NCBI GenBank assembly: GCA_029865945.1
Contig: JARXAH010000016.1
Location: 28,905 to 92,904, forward strand
From: Bacteriovoracaceae bacterium
Lineage (GTDB): Bacteria > Bdellovibrionota > Bacteriovoracia > Bacteriovoracales > Bacteriovoracaceae
Reading direction: 5' to 3'
DNA length: 64,000 nt
Part shown: positions 33,648 to 43,065 of the stretch, one piece after another
How positions within the stretch are numbered: position 1 is the stretch's first letter
Layout: every line of letters starts with the position of its first letter
Made by a program: the position numbers and the translations under genes
The notes under the pieces: model-generated
Seen by the model: the letters and a program-made list of their open reading frames with translations, nothing else
Told to the model about the DNA's origin: nothing
The model's database searches: none

Positions 33648-36600
33648 CTATTGACACGAGACCATGATTGAATATTTTGCTTTCTGCATTGCTGTATTTT
33701 TTTCTTCACATGATGTGATTTGATAAGTGCCGTCAATATATTGTAATCCTATTGGACAAAAAGATTGGAAGTGATTGTAACCATAGTTGATGTTATTTGC
33801 TTTGTAGTTCTCGAAGGCGAGATAAAACGATTGAATCGTTTCACAGAGGCTTGATGTCGTTTGATAAGGTGGAAAGGGAAAACCATTTTGCCCATGAGTA
33901 AAGGGAATGAGGATTGGTAGTTTTACTCCATTGTACTCAACCGTATTCCCGTAGGCGTTGAAAATTAACTTATTATTTTTTCCGATGGCGCCAAGATCAG
34001 CTTTTCCTGTTTGAACTTGTGGGGCACAGGTGGGATTCAAGGTAGCAGAGGAGAGATTATTTTCTAATAGGAAATCAAAAACTTCTACGGGTGAGTTATT
34101 TACAAGTATCATTTGTGAATCTTTAAGCACCACGGAGTTACTTACTGGCACACAAGTTAATAACTTATATTTCATTTTAAATGATTTTGAAGTATTGGCA
34201 GCTATTTCTCCCACGTATTTTAATTCAGCGGATAATTTATCGTAGGAAATATTTGGATCATCTGCAGATAAAAAATCAAGCTGTGATGGCAATTGATCCA
34301 GCATCGATGGATTTTTCCAAGTAAGGCCAGTTAAATTATTGATTGTGATTTTGAAGGTTACTTGACCTAAATTTATTTCGGTTTTTGTTTGCGTAACGGC
34401 CTCTTTTGCAACGGAAAAATCTATACTGCCAACAAGTACCTTCGCACAATGTTGATTTCCTTGCTGTGGATATAGAGTGCTGATGATGCACGCTTGGACG
34501 TATTCTCCTGGCTGCGCTGTGTTTTTAGTCTTTGTTTCAAAATTGAAGCTATGGCAATCACCCGCATTTCCAGAAGCTGAAAAATTTTGAGAAATCTGGT
34601 GAAGGGGAAAATTGTTTAACCCATTGGCATAGGATAATTGATGAGATAACAACGCCTTTACTTCAACGGGTGGAGATACCGCTTTGGAACTTTTGTTACA
34701 GACGGTGGCCGTAAATTTTAAATTTGTACCAGGGTAAGTTATCATGGCATTAGGTTGCACTACAACTTCAAATTTTTCTTGCTCTGGGTATGGGTTATTT
34801 GGATCACAAACTGGAGAATCTAGTGGTACAAGGGAAAAGTGATCAACCATTTGAAAATAATTTAGATTTTCGTACCTCTTAGGAATAACGAGTATTTTTT
34901 TTTGGGATTTATTAGGCGTAATAATCGCTTCAAGCTTTGTCCAAACTCCAAAAGGTTTAGAATAAGTTACTTCTGCTACGCTTTGTTGATCAGGACTTGG
35001 TGTAAAAATTCCAAATAATGAAATCTCATCTAACAGAGAAATGAGTTTTGGGAAAGTATCTAAACTGATAGTAAATCCCTTTTCGAAAGGCACATTGGAA
35101 TTGGAAGAAGATGCTGCCGCATAAAATGAGAGCTTATATGATTTTCCTGCAATGAGTGGATTTGAAAATCTTCCTTGGATACTTTCAGATTCAAAATTAG
35201 AATTTAAATCTAAGGAACCCATTCCAGCAAAACGATTATCTGATGGGGGACCAAATAAAGAGGGGAGCAAGCTATGTGGATTTACCATGTCTGGTGTAGG
35301 ATAGAGTGATCGCCAAGGTGGTGCAGCAGTAATTTTGGGAAATGTTAAGTCCCAATCAGTTGTTCCAGTTTCGAAACTTCCATTACATATGAGGTTACAA
35401 GGATCACTGTTTTCGCAAGGTGGTTTTACATGTATGGTTAATTTCGCTGTACTACCACTCTGTTCACCGATTGCCGGTTCATATAAAATTTCAATATCAC
35501 CAATGAAACCAGGTTCCGGCTCAAAACAGATGTAGGGATTATTCCATTGATTATTAGGATATCTAAATTGGTTATAATTAAGATTGCCCAGTCCACTTTG
35601 CAATTTAGCGAAACGAACATATTTCGGTGAGCCGATGTCGTTTTTTAGTACATCAACACATATAATGTCCCCTTCAGGTGTGCTCGCTTCATCGTCAACT
35701 CCAATGATAGGTTGAGCTGAACATGTTCCATTCTTTAGGACATAACCCAGGGAACACAAAATTCCAAGTTCATTAGTACTCAGATTATAAATTGATGGCC
35801 CGACTTCAGCAGAAGGTTTCATTACTGAAACTTGTACATCACGAATTGGATCAATGTGGCTTAAGGAATTTCCTGGAGCAAAACCAGGTGGTGAATGAAG
35901 AGGTACCGAAACAGAATTGAGTGCATCTTTAAATATAATTTGCCCGGCCGATAAGCTGGAAATTGGGCCAACAAACGAAGGAACGGATAAATCTAAAAGT
36001 TGTACTCCTGCATTAGTAGAATTACTCCAAAGAAATTTATCAAAAGTGGAGTAACTAGCTTGGGCCCACAGAGGTTGCCCATTTGCTGCAATGAGCGAGG
36101 CAAATCCCAAGGAGTGCATCGCTTCATGTAAGATGATACTATAAAGACTTATACTCTCGGCATCGCCTTCACCAATTTTAATTAATTGGCCATAATGGTA
36201 GCGGTCACCAAAGTTGATATAAATTTCAGTTTCGTAATCCCCTGGAGCAGGAAAACTATTTACAATCAAGCTGTGAAGATTTCCACCCATGATCGCACTT
36301 CCGTCACCATATAAAAATGGTGCCGATGTTCCTAGCGGCCCACTAGCAGGAGACTGTTCTGAAGAAGCTTTAAAGAATACTCTGGGTTTTTTTCCATTAA
36401 GTTCAATCACTTTTGCTAAATAAATAAATACAGAGCAAGCGGTTGCGCGCCTAATCCATCCTAACGTTACTTGTCCATAATGTTGATAATTCATCAATGT
36501 TTCAGAATCGAAGCCAATTTTATTGTCTAATTTTACATCTTCAAACTGCAATTCAAATTCACTCATACCATTACAGTTAGTGATCCAATCGATATTTCTT

Positions 36601-36800
36601 GATTCATCTTTCTTTTCGTCTCGCCCTTTACTTGATTGATCTTTTGTAGTGGATGGGAGGGAAGTGCTCTTGTTCGAAGCTTTCGTTCTCGAGGGTAAAT
36701 CTCTAGTCTTTTTGGGGAAAATAACGGTGCCGTTTGCAAGAAATGGCAAAGAACAATTGATAATAATAGTTAACGCTACGAGGAGAAAAAATTTTTTCAT
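33648..36800 (-). CDS. Large secreted protein with metzincin-like and Ig/CBM-like domains
   Basis: The 1050-residue protein has a signal peptide (FFLLVALTIIINCSLPFLANG). Residues about 75-350 carry HEAMHSLGFAS (225-235), an HExxHxxG zinc-protease motif whose usual third histidine is replaced by serine, so activity is uncertain. A cadherin/Ig-like segment follows (STPEGDIICVDVLKNDIGS), then a carbohydrate-binding-like module (LICNGSFETGTTDW) and two DUF11-like repeats (NPSMLDQLPSQLDFLS in the second). GGAAGG precedes the ATG. It is divergent from another metzincin gene at 37046. In a predatory bacterium it could act on prey surfaces, but that is inference. Confidence 0.7.
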   Translation of the reverse strand: MKKFFLLVALTIIINCSLPFLANGTVIFPKKTRDLPSRTKASNKSTSLPSTTKDQSSKGRDEKKDESRNIDWITNCNGMSEFELQFEDVKLDNKIGFDSETLMNYQHYGQVTLGWIRRATACSVFIYLAKVIELNGKKPRVFFKASSEQSPASGPLGTSAPFLYGDGSAIMGGNLHSLIVNSFPAPGDYETEIYINFGDRYHYGQLIKIGEGDAESISLYSIILHEAMHSLGFASLIAANGQPLWAQASYSTFDKFLWSNSTNAGVQLLDLSVPSFVGPISSLSAGQIIFKDALNSVSVPLHSPPGFAPGNSLSHIDPIRDVQVSVMKPSAEVGPSIYNLSTNELGILCSLGYVLKNGTCSAQPIIGVDDEASTPEGDIICVDVLKNDIGSPKYVRFAKLQSGLGNLNYNQFRYPNNQWNNPYICFEPEPGFIGDIEILYEPAIGEQSGSTAKLTIHVKPPCENSDPCNLICNGSFETGTTDWDLTFPKITAAPPWRSLYPTPDMVNPHSLLPSLFGPPSDNRFAGMGSLDLNSNFESESIQGRFSNPLIAGKSYKLSFYAAASSSNSNVPFEKGFTISLDTFPKLISLLDEISLFGIFTPSPDQQSVAEVTYSKPFGVWTKLEAIITPNKSQKKILVIPKRYENLNYFQMVDHFSLVPLDSPVCDPNNPYPEQEKFEVVVQPNAMITYPGTNLKFTATVCNKSSKAVSPPVEVKALLSHQLSYANGLNNFPLHQISQNFSASGNAGDCHSFNFETKTKNTAQPGEYVQACIISTLYPQQGNQHCAKVLVGSIDFSVAKEAVTQTKTEINLGQVTFKITINNLTGLTWKNPSMLDQLPSQLDFLSADDPNISYDKLSAELKYVGEIAANTSKSFKMKYKLLTCVPVSNSVVLKDSQMILVNNSPVEVFDFLLENNLSSATLNPTCAPQVQTGKADLGAIGKNNKLIFNAYGNTVEYNGVKLPILIPFTHGQNGFPFPPYQTTSSLCETIQSFYLAFENYKANNINYGYNHFQSFCPIGLQYIDGTYQITSCEEKNTAMQKAKYSIMVSCQ

Positions 36801-37045
36801 TGAGTTCCTTCCTACCCGTATCGGAAATTTTGCAGTTTAATTAACGGAACAATTACGCTGGAAAACGACTGTGTCCTAAAGACAATACAATCGTATCTAA
36901 TGATGGTGCCTTATGATCGTGCCTTATTATCGCCCATATTTAGTGGCAGTTGGCCTTTACCTTGGCCCTGTCAGATATCGCTGACTTGGCCTCTTTTAAT
37001 GCCCTTCTGCGATGATACAAGCTATGTTGAATTATAATTTCATCT

Positions 37046-38203
37046 ATGAAGCGAAACTACGGATGGTGGACTATTCTCTTCGCACTTAGCGTCCTAACTG
37101 GGTTATCAGGGTGCGATGGCTTCAAAACTGAAACGTCTGCCCCAGATGCTTCAATTGGTCCAACTACTCAAAATTCGGCCTCACCTTCACTTCAAGGTAA
37201 CGCTACACCTACTTCGACACCAAGCCCTTCGCCCTCTGGTGTGGCCACGAATTCTCCGACCCAATCTCCCACCCCGAACGAAACGCCCACTGAAATAAAC
37301 GGAAATAATGGAAATAATGGCGCAGGCCAAGAAGGCCTTGGTGACTCTACTTGGCTAGATCCCAATTACGGAAAAATCATCCCTGCTCCTGGGTATTCCA
37401 ATCCCGCATACAGTGTAAAAAAAGATTTGCGCTTAAGAATTATTTATTTAAAAACATCTCAGGGTGAAACGCTGACCCAAAATCCGCAACTTGAAGCACA
37501 GGCCGTCATCAGTGCATTAAACGAAACCTATACTCATCAAGGAAAAAAAGGTTTCAATTTTGTATTGGATGAAGTGAAAACAGTGACTGATGATGCGAAT
37601 TTTAATTTAGTGACTATCTCTCAAATTACTTCGCTCGGTGATACCTACTCAAGTCCCCAAATTTACACCATGGTCTTTGTAAAAAAAATGGGTGCTTCGG
37701 GAAATATCAATGGCACCTCTGGACTTTTTTCCGGACTAAGTGACAAGCAGCTCATCATCTTTGCTCATTCCAATATCGCCATTAAAGATGCCCAAGGTAA
37801 GTTCACCGGATACAAGGTTACTATCGACCATGAAGTTGGCCATATGTTTGGGATGATTCATACGTCTGATCCAAGTGGAGCGAGCGCAGGTAGCGGCAAT
37901 GGGAGTGGGAATGGAAATGGCGGTGGTGCGCCAGGATTTTCCAATGAAAATACCATCCTGGCCTCTTATGTTGGCACCAAGGCAATTTGTCCAAAAAACT
38001 TTAACTTTCATGTCATCCAAAGTAGCGCAGTAACCGAAAAGGTTCATGGACTTGATTATGAGGGTTACAAATATTTTCTCTATCCTATATCTCATTATCA
38101 AAGAGTTCTCACAAAAGGGATGCAAGGACGAACTTATGAGAAAACAAATATGATGGACTGCTATTACCAAGTAAAATTGCTCCAAAATCGTCCCAATAAA
38201 TGA
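37046..38203 (+). CDS. Metzincin-type metalloprotease lipoprotein
   Basis: The 385-residue protein has a lipobox (LTGLSGCDG), a Ser/Thr/Pro-rich linker to about residue 105, and a catalytic domain with the complete zinc motif HEVGHMFGMIH (HExxHxxGxxH, first histidine at 262). It is therefore a reprolysin-like protease anchored to the outer or inner membrane. A Gly/Asn low-complexity insert follows the motif. A TATAAT 7 nt before the ATG, with no ribosome site and no clear -35, suggests a leaderless start. The gene is divergent from the larger metzincin-like gene at 33648. Confidence 0.8.
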   Translation: MKRNYGWWTILFALSVLTGLSGCDGFKTETSAPDASIGPTTQNSASPSLQGNATPTSTPSPSPSGVATNSPTQSPTPNETPTEINGNNGNNGAGQEGLGDSTWLDPNYGKIIPAPGYSNPAYSVKKDLRLRIIYLKTSQGETLTQNPQLEAQAVISALNETYTHQGKKGFNFVLDEVKTVTDDANFNLVTISQITSLGDTYSSPQIYTMVFVKKMGASGNINGTSGLFSGLSDKQLIIFAHSNIAIKDAQGKFTGYKVTIDHEVGHMFGMIHTSDPSGASAGSGNGSGNGNGGGAPGFSNENTILASYVGTKAICPKNFNFHVIQSSAVTEKVHGLDYEGYKYFLYPISHYQRVLTKGMQGRTYEKTNMMDCYYQVKLLQNRPNK

Positions 38204-38231
38204 TCTAAGAAAATTTGCTGGAGTTTCAAAA

Positions 38232-39230
38232 TTGAATCCTGTTTTCATCCCCACTTTCTTTTTTAAATTTTTATTGGGTTTTGTTTTCCTTATTTCCCAA
38301 TCTTACGGCGAACTTAATCCCCAACTTTCAGAAACATTTATCGCGTCGGAGCTTCTCAATACTCATGGGCCAGATTTTGGTAAATACCTAAAGTCGAAAG
38401 AAGACATTATTTTTGCCAAAAAAATTTTAGTAAAAATTATTAACCGGCCGGCAAGTTTGGGCGATAAGATAGGATTGGAAGAATTTCAGTATGAAGATTT
38501 TCGCTTGCGCGCCATTTCAGAATATGGAAACTTTGTTTCTAAAGATAATTCAGGTGAGTGGATTCCCTCAGATGCGAAGTGGATGAATTATTTGTCATCG
38601 TTGGCAGAAAAGAATTTAAGCGGCCTTGAAGCTTACGCAGTCTTTGGAGCCTTGGCGGCCACGGGATCTCTTCAAGGTGCGGAACGGCTTTATTCCTTTT
38701 TCCTGATGGCACAAACGAAGGCCTTACAGGCCACTCTCATGGGTTTTATCATGGCAAGTATGGCGGAACATCCCGTGTATGAATTGAAACGAACGAAGTC
38801 CAATCAAACAATGATTTTTTCTCTTCCTTTTGCCCCTCATTTGTCCCAACCCCTAAAAGAGAGAGACGATCGCGATCAGTGGAAAACTTTGATTAGTCAA
38901 TTGGGCCAGCAGTTGGTTCGCTTAAAAAAAGAATCCCATCAGGAATCGCTCCTGAAACTTTATGAAAATTACGAACACTTTTTACAAAACACCTCATTAC
39001 TCCATTCTGAAAACAAATTAGATTCGGTCAAACGCGGCCCTTCGTCCATGAATGGGACTAAAGAAGAAACCTATAAAATGAACCAATCGGATAAGGCCAA
39101 GCGATCCTTGGCGTCTCAAAAATTTCCTGACGCCAAACCGTCGAATGCTCATTCACCAATAGCGTATTTCATTTTCTCAGCACTCATCTTGACCTGTGCG
39201 TATCTGGTACGGCGAAAATGGAAAAAGTAG
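38232..39230 (+). CDS. Exported protein with C-terminal membrane anchor, unknown function
   Basis: The 332-residue protein starts at a TTG 10 nt after GGAG, has a signal peptide (LLGFVFLISQSYG) and ends with a membrane helix (IAYFIFSALILTCAYLV) and a basic tail. The body, residues 25-300, is mostly helical, with no recognised family. It follows the metalloprotease gene by 28 nt and could be co-transcribed with it. The topology suggests a periplasmic protein tethered to the inner membrane by its end. Confidence 0.65.
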   Translation: MNPVFIPTFFFKFLLGFVFLISQSYGELNPQLSETFIASELLNTHGPDFGKYLKSKEDIIFAKKILVKIINRPASLGDKIGLEEFQYEDFRLRAISEYGNFVSKDNSGEWIPSDAKWMNYLSSLAEKNLSGLEAYAVFGALAATGSLQGAERLYSFFLMAQTKALQATLMGFIMASMAEHPVYELKRTKSNQTMIFSLPFAPHLSQPLKERDDRDQWKTLISQLGQQLVRLKKESHQESLLKLYENYEHFLQNTSLLHSENKLDSVKRGPSSMNGTKEETYKMNQSDKAKRSLASQKFPDAKPSNAHSPIAYFIFSALILTCAYLVRRKWKK

Positions 39231-39319
39231 GGACGGCCTTTTTTGCAAAGTCTTAATTTTACCTTAAGTTTAAACTTTGATAAGTTGAAATGAGTTAGGT
39301 TCTTTATCAAGGAGTCGTC

Positions 39320-39829
39320 ATGGAAAATTCCCAACCAAAAACTACTCTTACTCTTACTCATACTCATGCCCAAAGTGCTCACCTGGATACCGCCAACCGG
39401 CATTTTTTATCTGATAATAAAAATGAAATTTTTTGCTTTTCCTATTTTGTAACGGAAAAAGATATTGATACGTTTATGCATGTTAACAATGCTAATTACA
39501 TGCGTTTCATGGAAGATGCCCGCTGGGACTTTATTACAAAAAATGGTTATGGCCTAGAAAAAGTTCATCAAGAACTTAAAGGGCCAGTGCTTTTGGAAAC
39601 TAACATTCGATTTCGAAAAGAACTTAAAAATCGTGAGTGGATACATATCTATTCTCAAATTCACGCGAAACTAAATGAAAAAATTTATCAGTTGAAACAA
39701 ATTATCGTGAAAGATAATGGGACGCTGTCATGTGAGGCGTTAATGACCATTGGTTTTTTTCATACGGTGGAACGAAAACTCATCCCACCGCCGAAAATTT
39801 GGCTAGAGGCGATTGGTATTATTGGGTGA
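39320..39829 (+). CDS. Hotdog-fold acyl-CoA thioesterase (4HBT)
   Basis: The 169-residue protein has the 4HBT pattern DIDTFMHVNNANYMRFMEDARW, in which the DxxxxxHVNNxxY block forms the active site. The N-terminal 40 residues (Thr/His-rich) are extra and unstructured-looking. GGAG sits 10 nt before the ATG. The gene is flanked by exported-protein genes, so its context gives no substrate. Confidence 0.85.
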   Translation: MENSQPKTTLTLTHTHAQSAHLDTANRHFLSDNKNEIFCFSYFVTEKDIDTFMHVNNANYMRFMEDARWDFITKNGYGLEKVHQELKGPVLLETNIRFRKELKNREWIHIYSQIHAKLNEKIYQLKQIIVKDNGTLSCEALMTIGFFHTVERKLIPPPKIWLEAIGIIG

Positions 39830-39834
39830 GATCT

Positions 39835-40311
39835 CTAAAATCGTCCTCTCGGTGCTCGGTAAGTATCTAAGCATCTCTCAATAGAGAAGTTATAAGTTTT
39901 ATCTCCTGCGATAGATAAAGTTCCGCTCTTCGGTTTTGCCGCGCTGTTAAAGATAAAGTTGGCCTTGAGCAATACTTTTTGATTTTCATAAAACACAATA
40001 TTTTGTCCATTGAAGGGTGCATTGGGAATGTTGAGAGAACTTTTTTTAAGTTCAAACACTGGTGACATAGACGATGTTTTTGGTGAAAAAACCACAACAT
40101 AATTATTTACACTAGCATCATACTTTTTTACTTCTTCAACTTTTGCTAGATTATCAGAAACTTGAGAAACTGTAATTCCAACTGCTGAGATACTTCTTCC
40201 ATTAGGTTGTGTGGACTTGTCCAACGATTCGCAGATATACGATTTGACCGCATGAGAAGTCATCGCAACACAAAACAATCCTGTGAAGAATAATAATTTT
40301 AAATTTTTCAT
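39835..40311 (-). CDS. Small secreted protein of unknown function
   Basis: The 158-residue protein has a signal peptide (LLFFTGLFCVAMTSHAV) and a beta-rich body with one cysteine near the N-terminus and one near the C-terminus (SIERC), which could form a disulphide. No family was recognised. The gene is convergent with the thioesterase gene, 5 nt apart. The ribosome site is weak, a G-rich GGGGCAAAT on the minus strand. Confidence 0.55.
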   Translation of the reverse strand: MKNLKLLFFTGLFCVAMTSHAVKSYICESLDKSTQPNGRSISAVGITVSQVSDNLAKVEEVKKYDASVNNYVVVFSPKTSSMSPVFELKKSSLNIPNAPFNGQNIVFYENQKVLLKANFIFNSAAKPKSGTLSIAGDKTYNFSIERCLDTYRAPRGRF

Positions 40312-40401
40312 AAAAATTTGCCCCTTTGTAAAAATAAAATGAATATCATCATGAGATTTTGCGATCTCATGAGTAGATGGGAGGAAGATAGCTCAAAAGA
40401 T

Positions 40402-40433
40402 AAAAAAAGGCCCGAGAGAAAATCTCCCGGGCC
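40402..40433 (-). terminator. Rho-independent terminator of the RPDVQ-repeat gene
   Basis: On the minus strand GGCCCG and CGGGCC flank an inner GAGA/TCTC stem with one mismatch, and seven T follow (A7 on the plus strand at 40402-40408). It lies about 44 nt after the repeat-protein stop and fits only that gene. Confidence 0.75.
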
Positions 40434-40476
40434 CAAAATGGGAAAATTTACAAACACCTACAAAGCGAAGCTTGTA

Positions 40477-42042
40477 TTATTTATAAATTTCTTCCTCGTA
40501 GTACGAACCATATTGGTTTCCATTATTCCCACCAAAATTGCCATTATTAGGATTGTTTGGGCCGTAATCTGGTCTTACGTCATCTGCTTGGTAATTATAA
40601 GCGTCATAATCATACTGGTAGTCGTAGTACTGATCGTGATCGTCATTATAGTACTGATCATTTGCCGTATTAGTATTGTATCCACCAACTGTGTAATCGT
40701 TCTCATTAAACGTATTGAAATATTGGTAGTTTTGAGGGCGATAAGTTTCGGCACAGAAAAATCTAAATTCGTTTTCTCTGTAATTCAAATTATCTCGCTC
40801 GTTTGAGCACTGATCGTAACCGTAATTACAATACTGTTGCCAGTAACTCTTTACGGTACGCTGAGTGTATTTATCTACGAGTTGGTAACTACAAGTATCA
40901 ACCGATGAATAACGGTGACGGTACCCATCATGAACATAGTAAGGGTAGTTATCAATGTTGTAGTAACCATTGGCGTATGGGGAATTCCACATGATCCAAT
41001 GGAAATAAATCGCTGAAGAGTATCGAGTCGAGAGGTAATCATAGTAGCTAAACGGATTGTAGTAGACTGTATTGACGTAAACTGATGTCCACGGCGAGTG
41101 GTAATACGAATAGTAGGGACGATAAACATAACAATACGGATGGAAGAATCGATACGATCCATAAAACGGACGCAAGTGAGAAGGTAAACCTCTAATCGTT
41201 CCAACACGGTCGCGACGCACAGGTGTGTAGCGAGGTACTGGTGGGTTATAAGGATTGATCACGCGACGAATAGTTGAAGCTTCTCCACGACGAACTGTAG
41301 CTTCATCATAACGACGAGCGGGTTCACGTTGTACTTGTGTACCAGGACGCATGCGAGGTGCGCGCTGAACAACATCTGGCCTAGGACGTCTTGATGGATC
41401 AAAATCCGGGCGTCTCGTTGGTGAAACGTCAGGTCGTTGCACATCTGGTCTCTGCACATCTGGTCTTTGTATATCTGGGCGTGGACGTTGAACATCTGGC
41501 CTTTGACCGTCAGTTCTTCCTACGTCAGGGCGTTGCACATCTGGACGTCTCGTTGGTGAAACGTCTGGTCTTTGCACATCTGGTCTTTGTACATCTGGGC
41601 GTGGACGTTGAACATCTGGCCTTTGACCGTCAGTTCTTCCTACGTCAGGGCGTTGCACATCTGGGCGTCTCGTTGGTGAAACGTCTGGTCTTTGTACATC
41701 AGGTCTCTGAACATCTGGGCGTGGACGTTGAACGTCAGGTCTCTGAACGTCTGGACGTGGTCGTTGAACATCAGGACGCTGAACGTCAGGACGACTCGGC
41801 GGAACTCTCGTCGGCGACGATGCTGGTTCAGAATTTGATCTACCTGATGACGATGACTGATTTCTTTCTCTCGCTTGCTCGCGCATCTGATCACGGTTGG
41901 ACGATGATGATGGCGAAGAAGGTTGTGATGGACGCTCAGTACGTCCTGATTCAGTTGGTCGCTCGCGCCGGACTTGAGCGAAGACATTGGCCATGTCTCC
42001 TCCCAACATCAACGCAAGCAAGGTTGATGCAAGAAATTTCAT
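40477..42042 (-). CDS. Secreted RPDVQ-repeat protein with Tyr-rich C-terminus
   Basis: The roughly 521-residue protein starts at the ATG at 42042, after GGAGG, with a signal peptide (LASTLLALMLGGDMANVFAQ). A Ser/Arg-rich linker leads to about 130 residues of tandem RPDVQ pentapeptides in a higher-order unit of about 40 residues. The C-terminal 250 residues are rich in Tyr, Asn, Asp and Cys without a recognised fold. Such basic-Pro repeats often make surface-exposed stalks or bind acidic polymers; the true role is unknown. An earlier in-frame start at 42057 has no ribosome site. Confidence 0.75.
   Translation of the reverse strand: MKFLASTLLALMLGGDMANVFAQVRRERPTESGRTERPSQPSSPSSSSNRDQMREQARERNQSSSSGRSNSEPASSPTRVPPSRPDVQRPDVQRPRPDVQRPDVQRPRPDVQRPDVQRPDVSPTRRPDVQRPDVGRTDGQRPDVQRPRPDVQRPDVQRPDVSPTRRPDVQRPDVGRTDGQRPDVQRPRPDIQRPDVQRPDVQRPDVSPTRRPDFDPSRRPRPDVVQRAPRMRPGTQVQREPARRYDEATVRRGEASTIRRVINPYNPPVPRYTPVRRDRVGTIRGLPSHLRPFYGSYRFFHPYCYVYRPYYSYYHSPWTSVYVNTVYYNPFSYYDYLSTRYSSAIYFHWIMWNSPYANGYYNIDNYPYYVHDGYRHRYSSVDTCSYQLVDKYTQRTVKSYWQQYCNYGYDQCSNERDNLNYRENEFRFFCAETYRPQNYQYFNTFNENDYTVGGYNTNTANDQYYNDDHDQYYDYQYDYDAYNYQADDVRPDYGPNNPNNGNFGGNNGNQYGSYYEEEIYK
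41398..41800 (-). repeat. Nested coding repeat: 15-bp RPDVQ units in 120-bp blocks
   Basis: A CGTCTCGTTGGTGAAACGTC block recurs at 41411, 41546 and 41666 (spacing 135 and 120 bp), with 15-bp RPDVQ units between. The blocks are nearly identical, so copy number could change by slippage or recombination. Confidence 0.8.
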
Positions 42043-42196
42043 AATTGATACCTCCAAAAAAAATAGTGTTCTGCAAAACGGAAAACACAGGAGTTATTAT
42101 CGAGAGGGAAAAAAGATGAGTCCAAGAAATAATACTTACTGAATAGTTAGGATTTCGGTGTGAATTTGCACCATGATCAAAAAATAAAAAAGATCA

Positions 42197-42901
42197 TTAT
42201 GACACCAAAAAATATTTTTTATAAAAATATTTTGGACGCTGCAAGATAATTTTTTTTAAATGAAAATTACTTTCTTCAAGATTTTTTAAAAAAATTTCCA
42301 AGCTAAATAGTTGCATGAATTGGTCGGCCAATGGTCGAAAAGAAATGTGCCACTCTTCGCGTGCTACACCGCGTGGAATTAAGTAAGGACGATAAAATTG
42401 ATGGTGTTGTTTTTGAAACAATTCCTCAAACTTACTTACAAGCGGATAATTTGGCCCCAGTGGTTCGTACTCACTATTAATAAGTAAGAGTTTTTGAGAA
42501 TTTTTTTTATAAAAAGTGGGATCAAAAAAATCGAAATCTGTTCCCCAGTGATGCCTAGAGCATCCAGGAATAGCACTGAAGTATAAAATTTTCTCCACGA
42601 TTTCAATTTCTGAACATCGATTAATGTCAACCACAGTTTTTTCATCGCGCTCTAATATCGGCCGAATCCCTTCTACCTTTTCATTCCAAATTTTTTCTTG
42701 CTGCTCATAGCTTCTAAAGCCACTCGCAACTTCCATTTCGATGCCGTGCGCTCGCAAGTTTTTTTGCAGCTCATTTAAAGGTTCTTCTACTTCTTGGTGA
42801 CAAAAATAAAAACTTTCGTCCGTACGAAAACGTTTCATTTGTGAAGTTAGTTCCCTGCCTGTCAAAAAATTAAACAATGGAGAAGAAGAAAGTGAGTTCA
42901 T
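42197..42901 (-). CDS. M15-family peptidase (VanY-like)
   Basis: The 234-residue protein has the LAS-peptidase zinc motif CSRHHWGTDFDFF (S-x-H-x-x-G-x-x-x-D) and REEWHISFRP (E-x-W-H), plus SGFRSYEQQ, as in D-Ala-D-Ala carboxypeptidases. These enzymes cut peptidoglycan stems. It has no recognisable signal peptide, which is odd for a wall enzyme; it may act after lysis or be moved by another route. It stands alone between two regions of exported proteins. Confidence 0.75.
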   Translation of the reverse strand: MNSLSSSPLFNFLTGRELTSQMKRFRTDESFYFCHQEVEEPLNELQKNLRAHGIEMEVASGFRSYEQQEKIWNEKVEGIRPILERDEKTVVDINRCSEIEIVEKILYFSAIPGCSRHHWGTDFDFFDPTFYKKNSQKLLLINSEYEPLGPNYPLVSKFEELFQKQHHQFYRPYLIPRGVAREEWHISFRPLADQFMQLFSLEIFLKNLEESNFHLKKIILQRPKYFYKKYFLVS

Positions 42902-43065
42902 TACTACTCATTATAGAAAGATTACGGGTTTTTTTGTCCAATTTTTTGTCGATTTAAGTAAAAAGGTAAAAAATACATGAAAACAATAACCGACCATTTA
43001 AATACAGCTATAATCAACTTAATAGAAAAAAATTCGTTTAAATAATGAAACGATGAGGAGTATTT

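Noticed and set aside
37736..38254. Minus-strand open frame opposite the metalloprotease gene
   Set aside because: The plus strand encodes HEVGHMFGMIH and a signal peptide, so this is a shadow.
40318..40806. Plus-strand open frame rich in Ile and Val
   Set aside because: Antisense shadow of the Tyr/Asn-rich end of the repeat protein and its terminator; no motif supports it.
41391..42044. Long open frame on the plus strand across the RPDVQ repeat region
   Set aside because: It is the antisense of a periodic coding repeat; it has no ribosome site or homology, and the minus-strand gene has a signal peptide and terminator.
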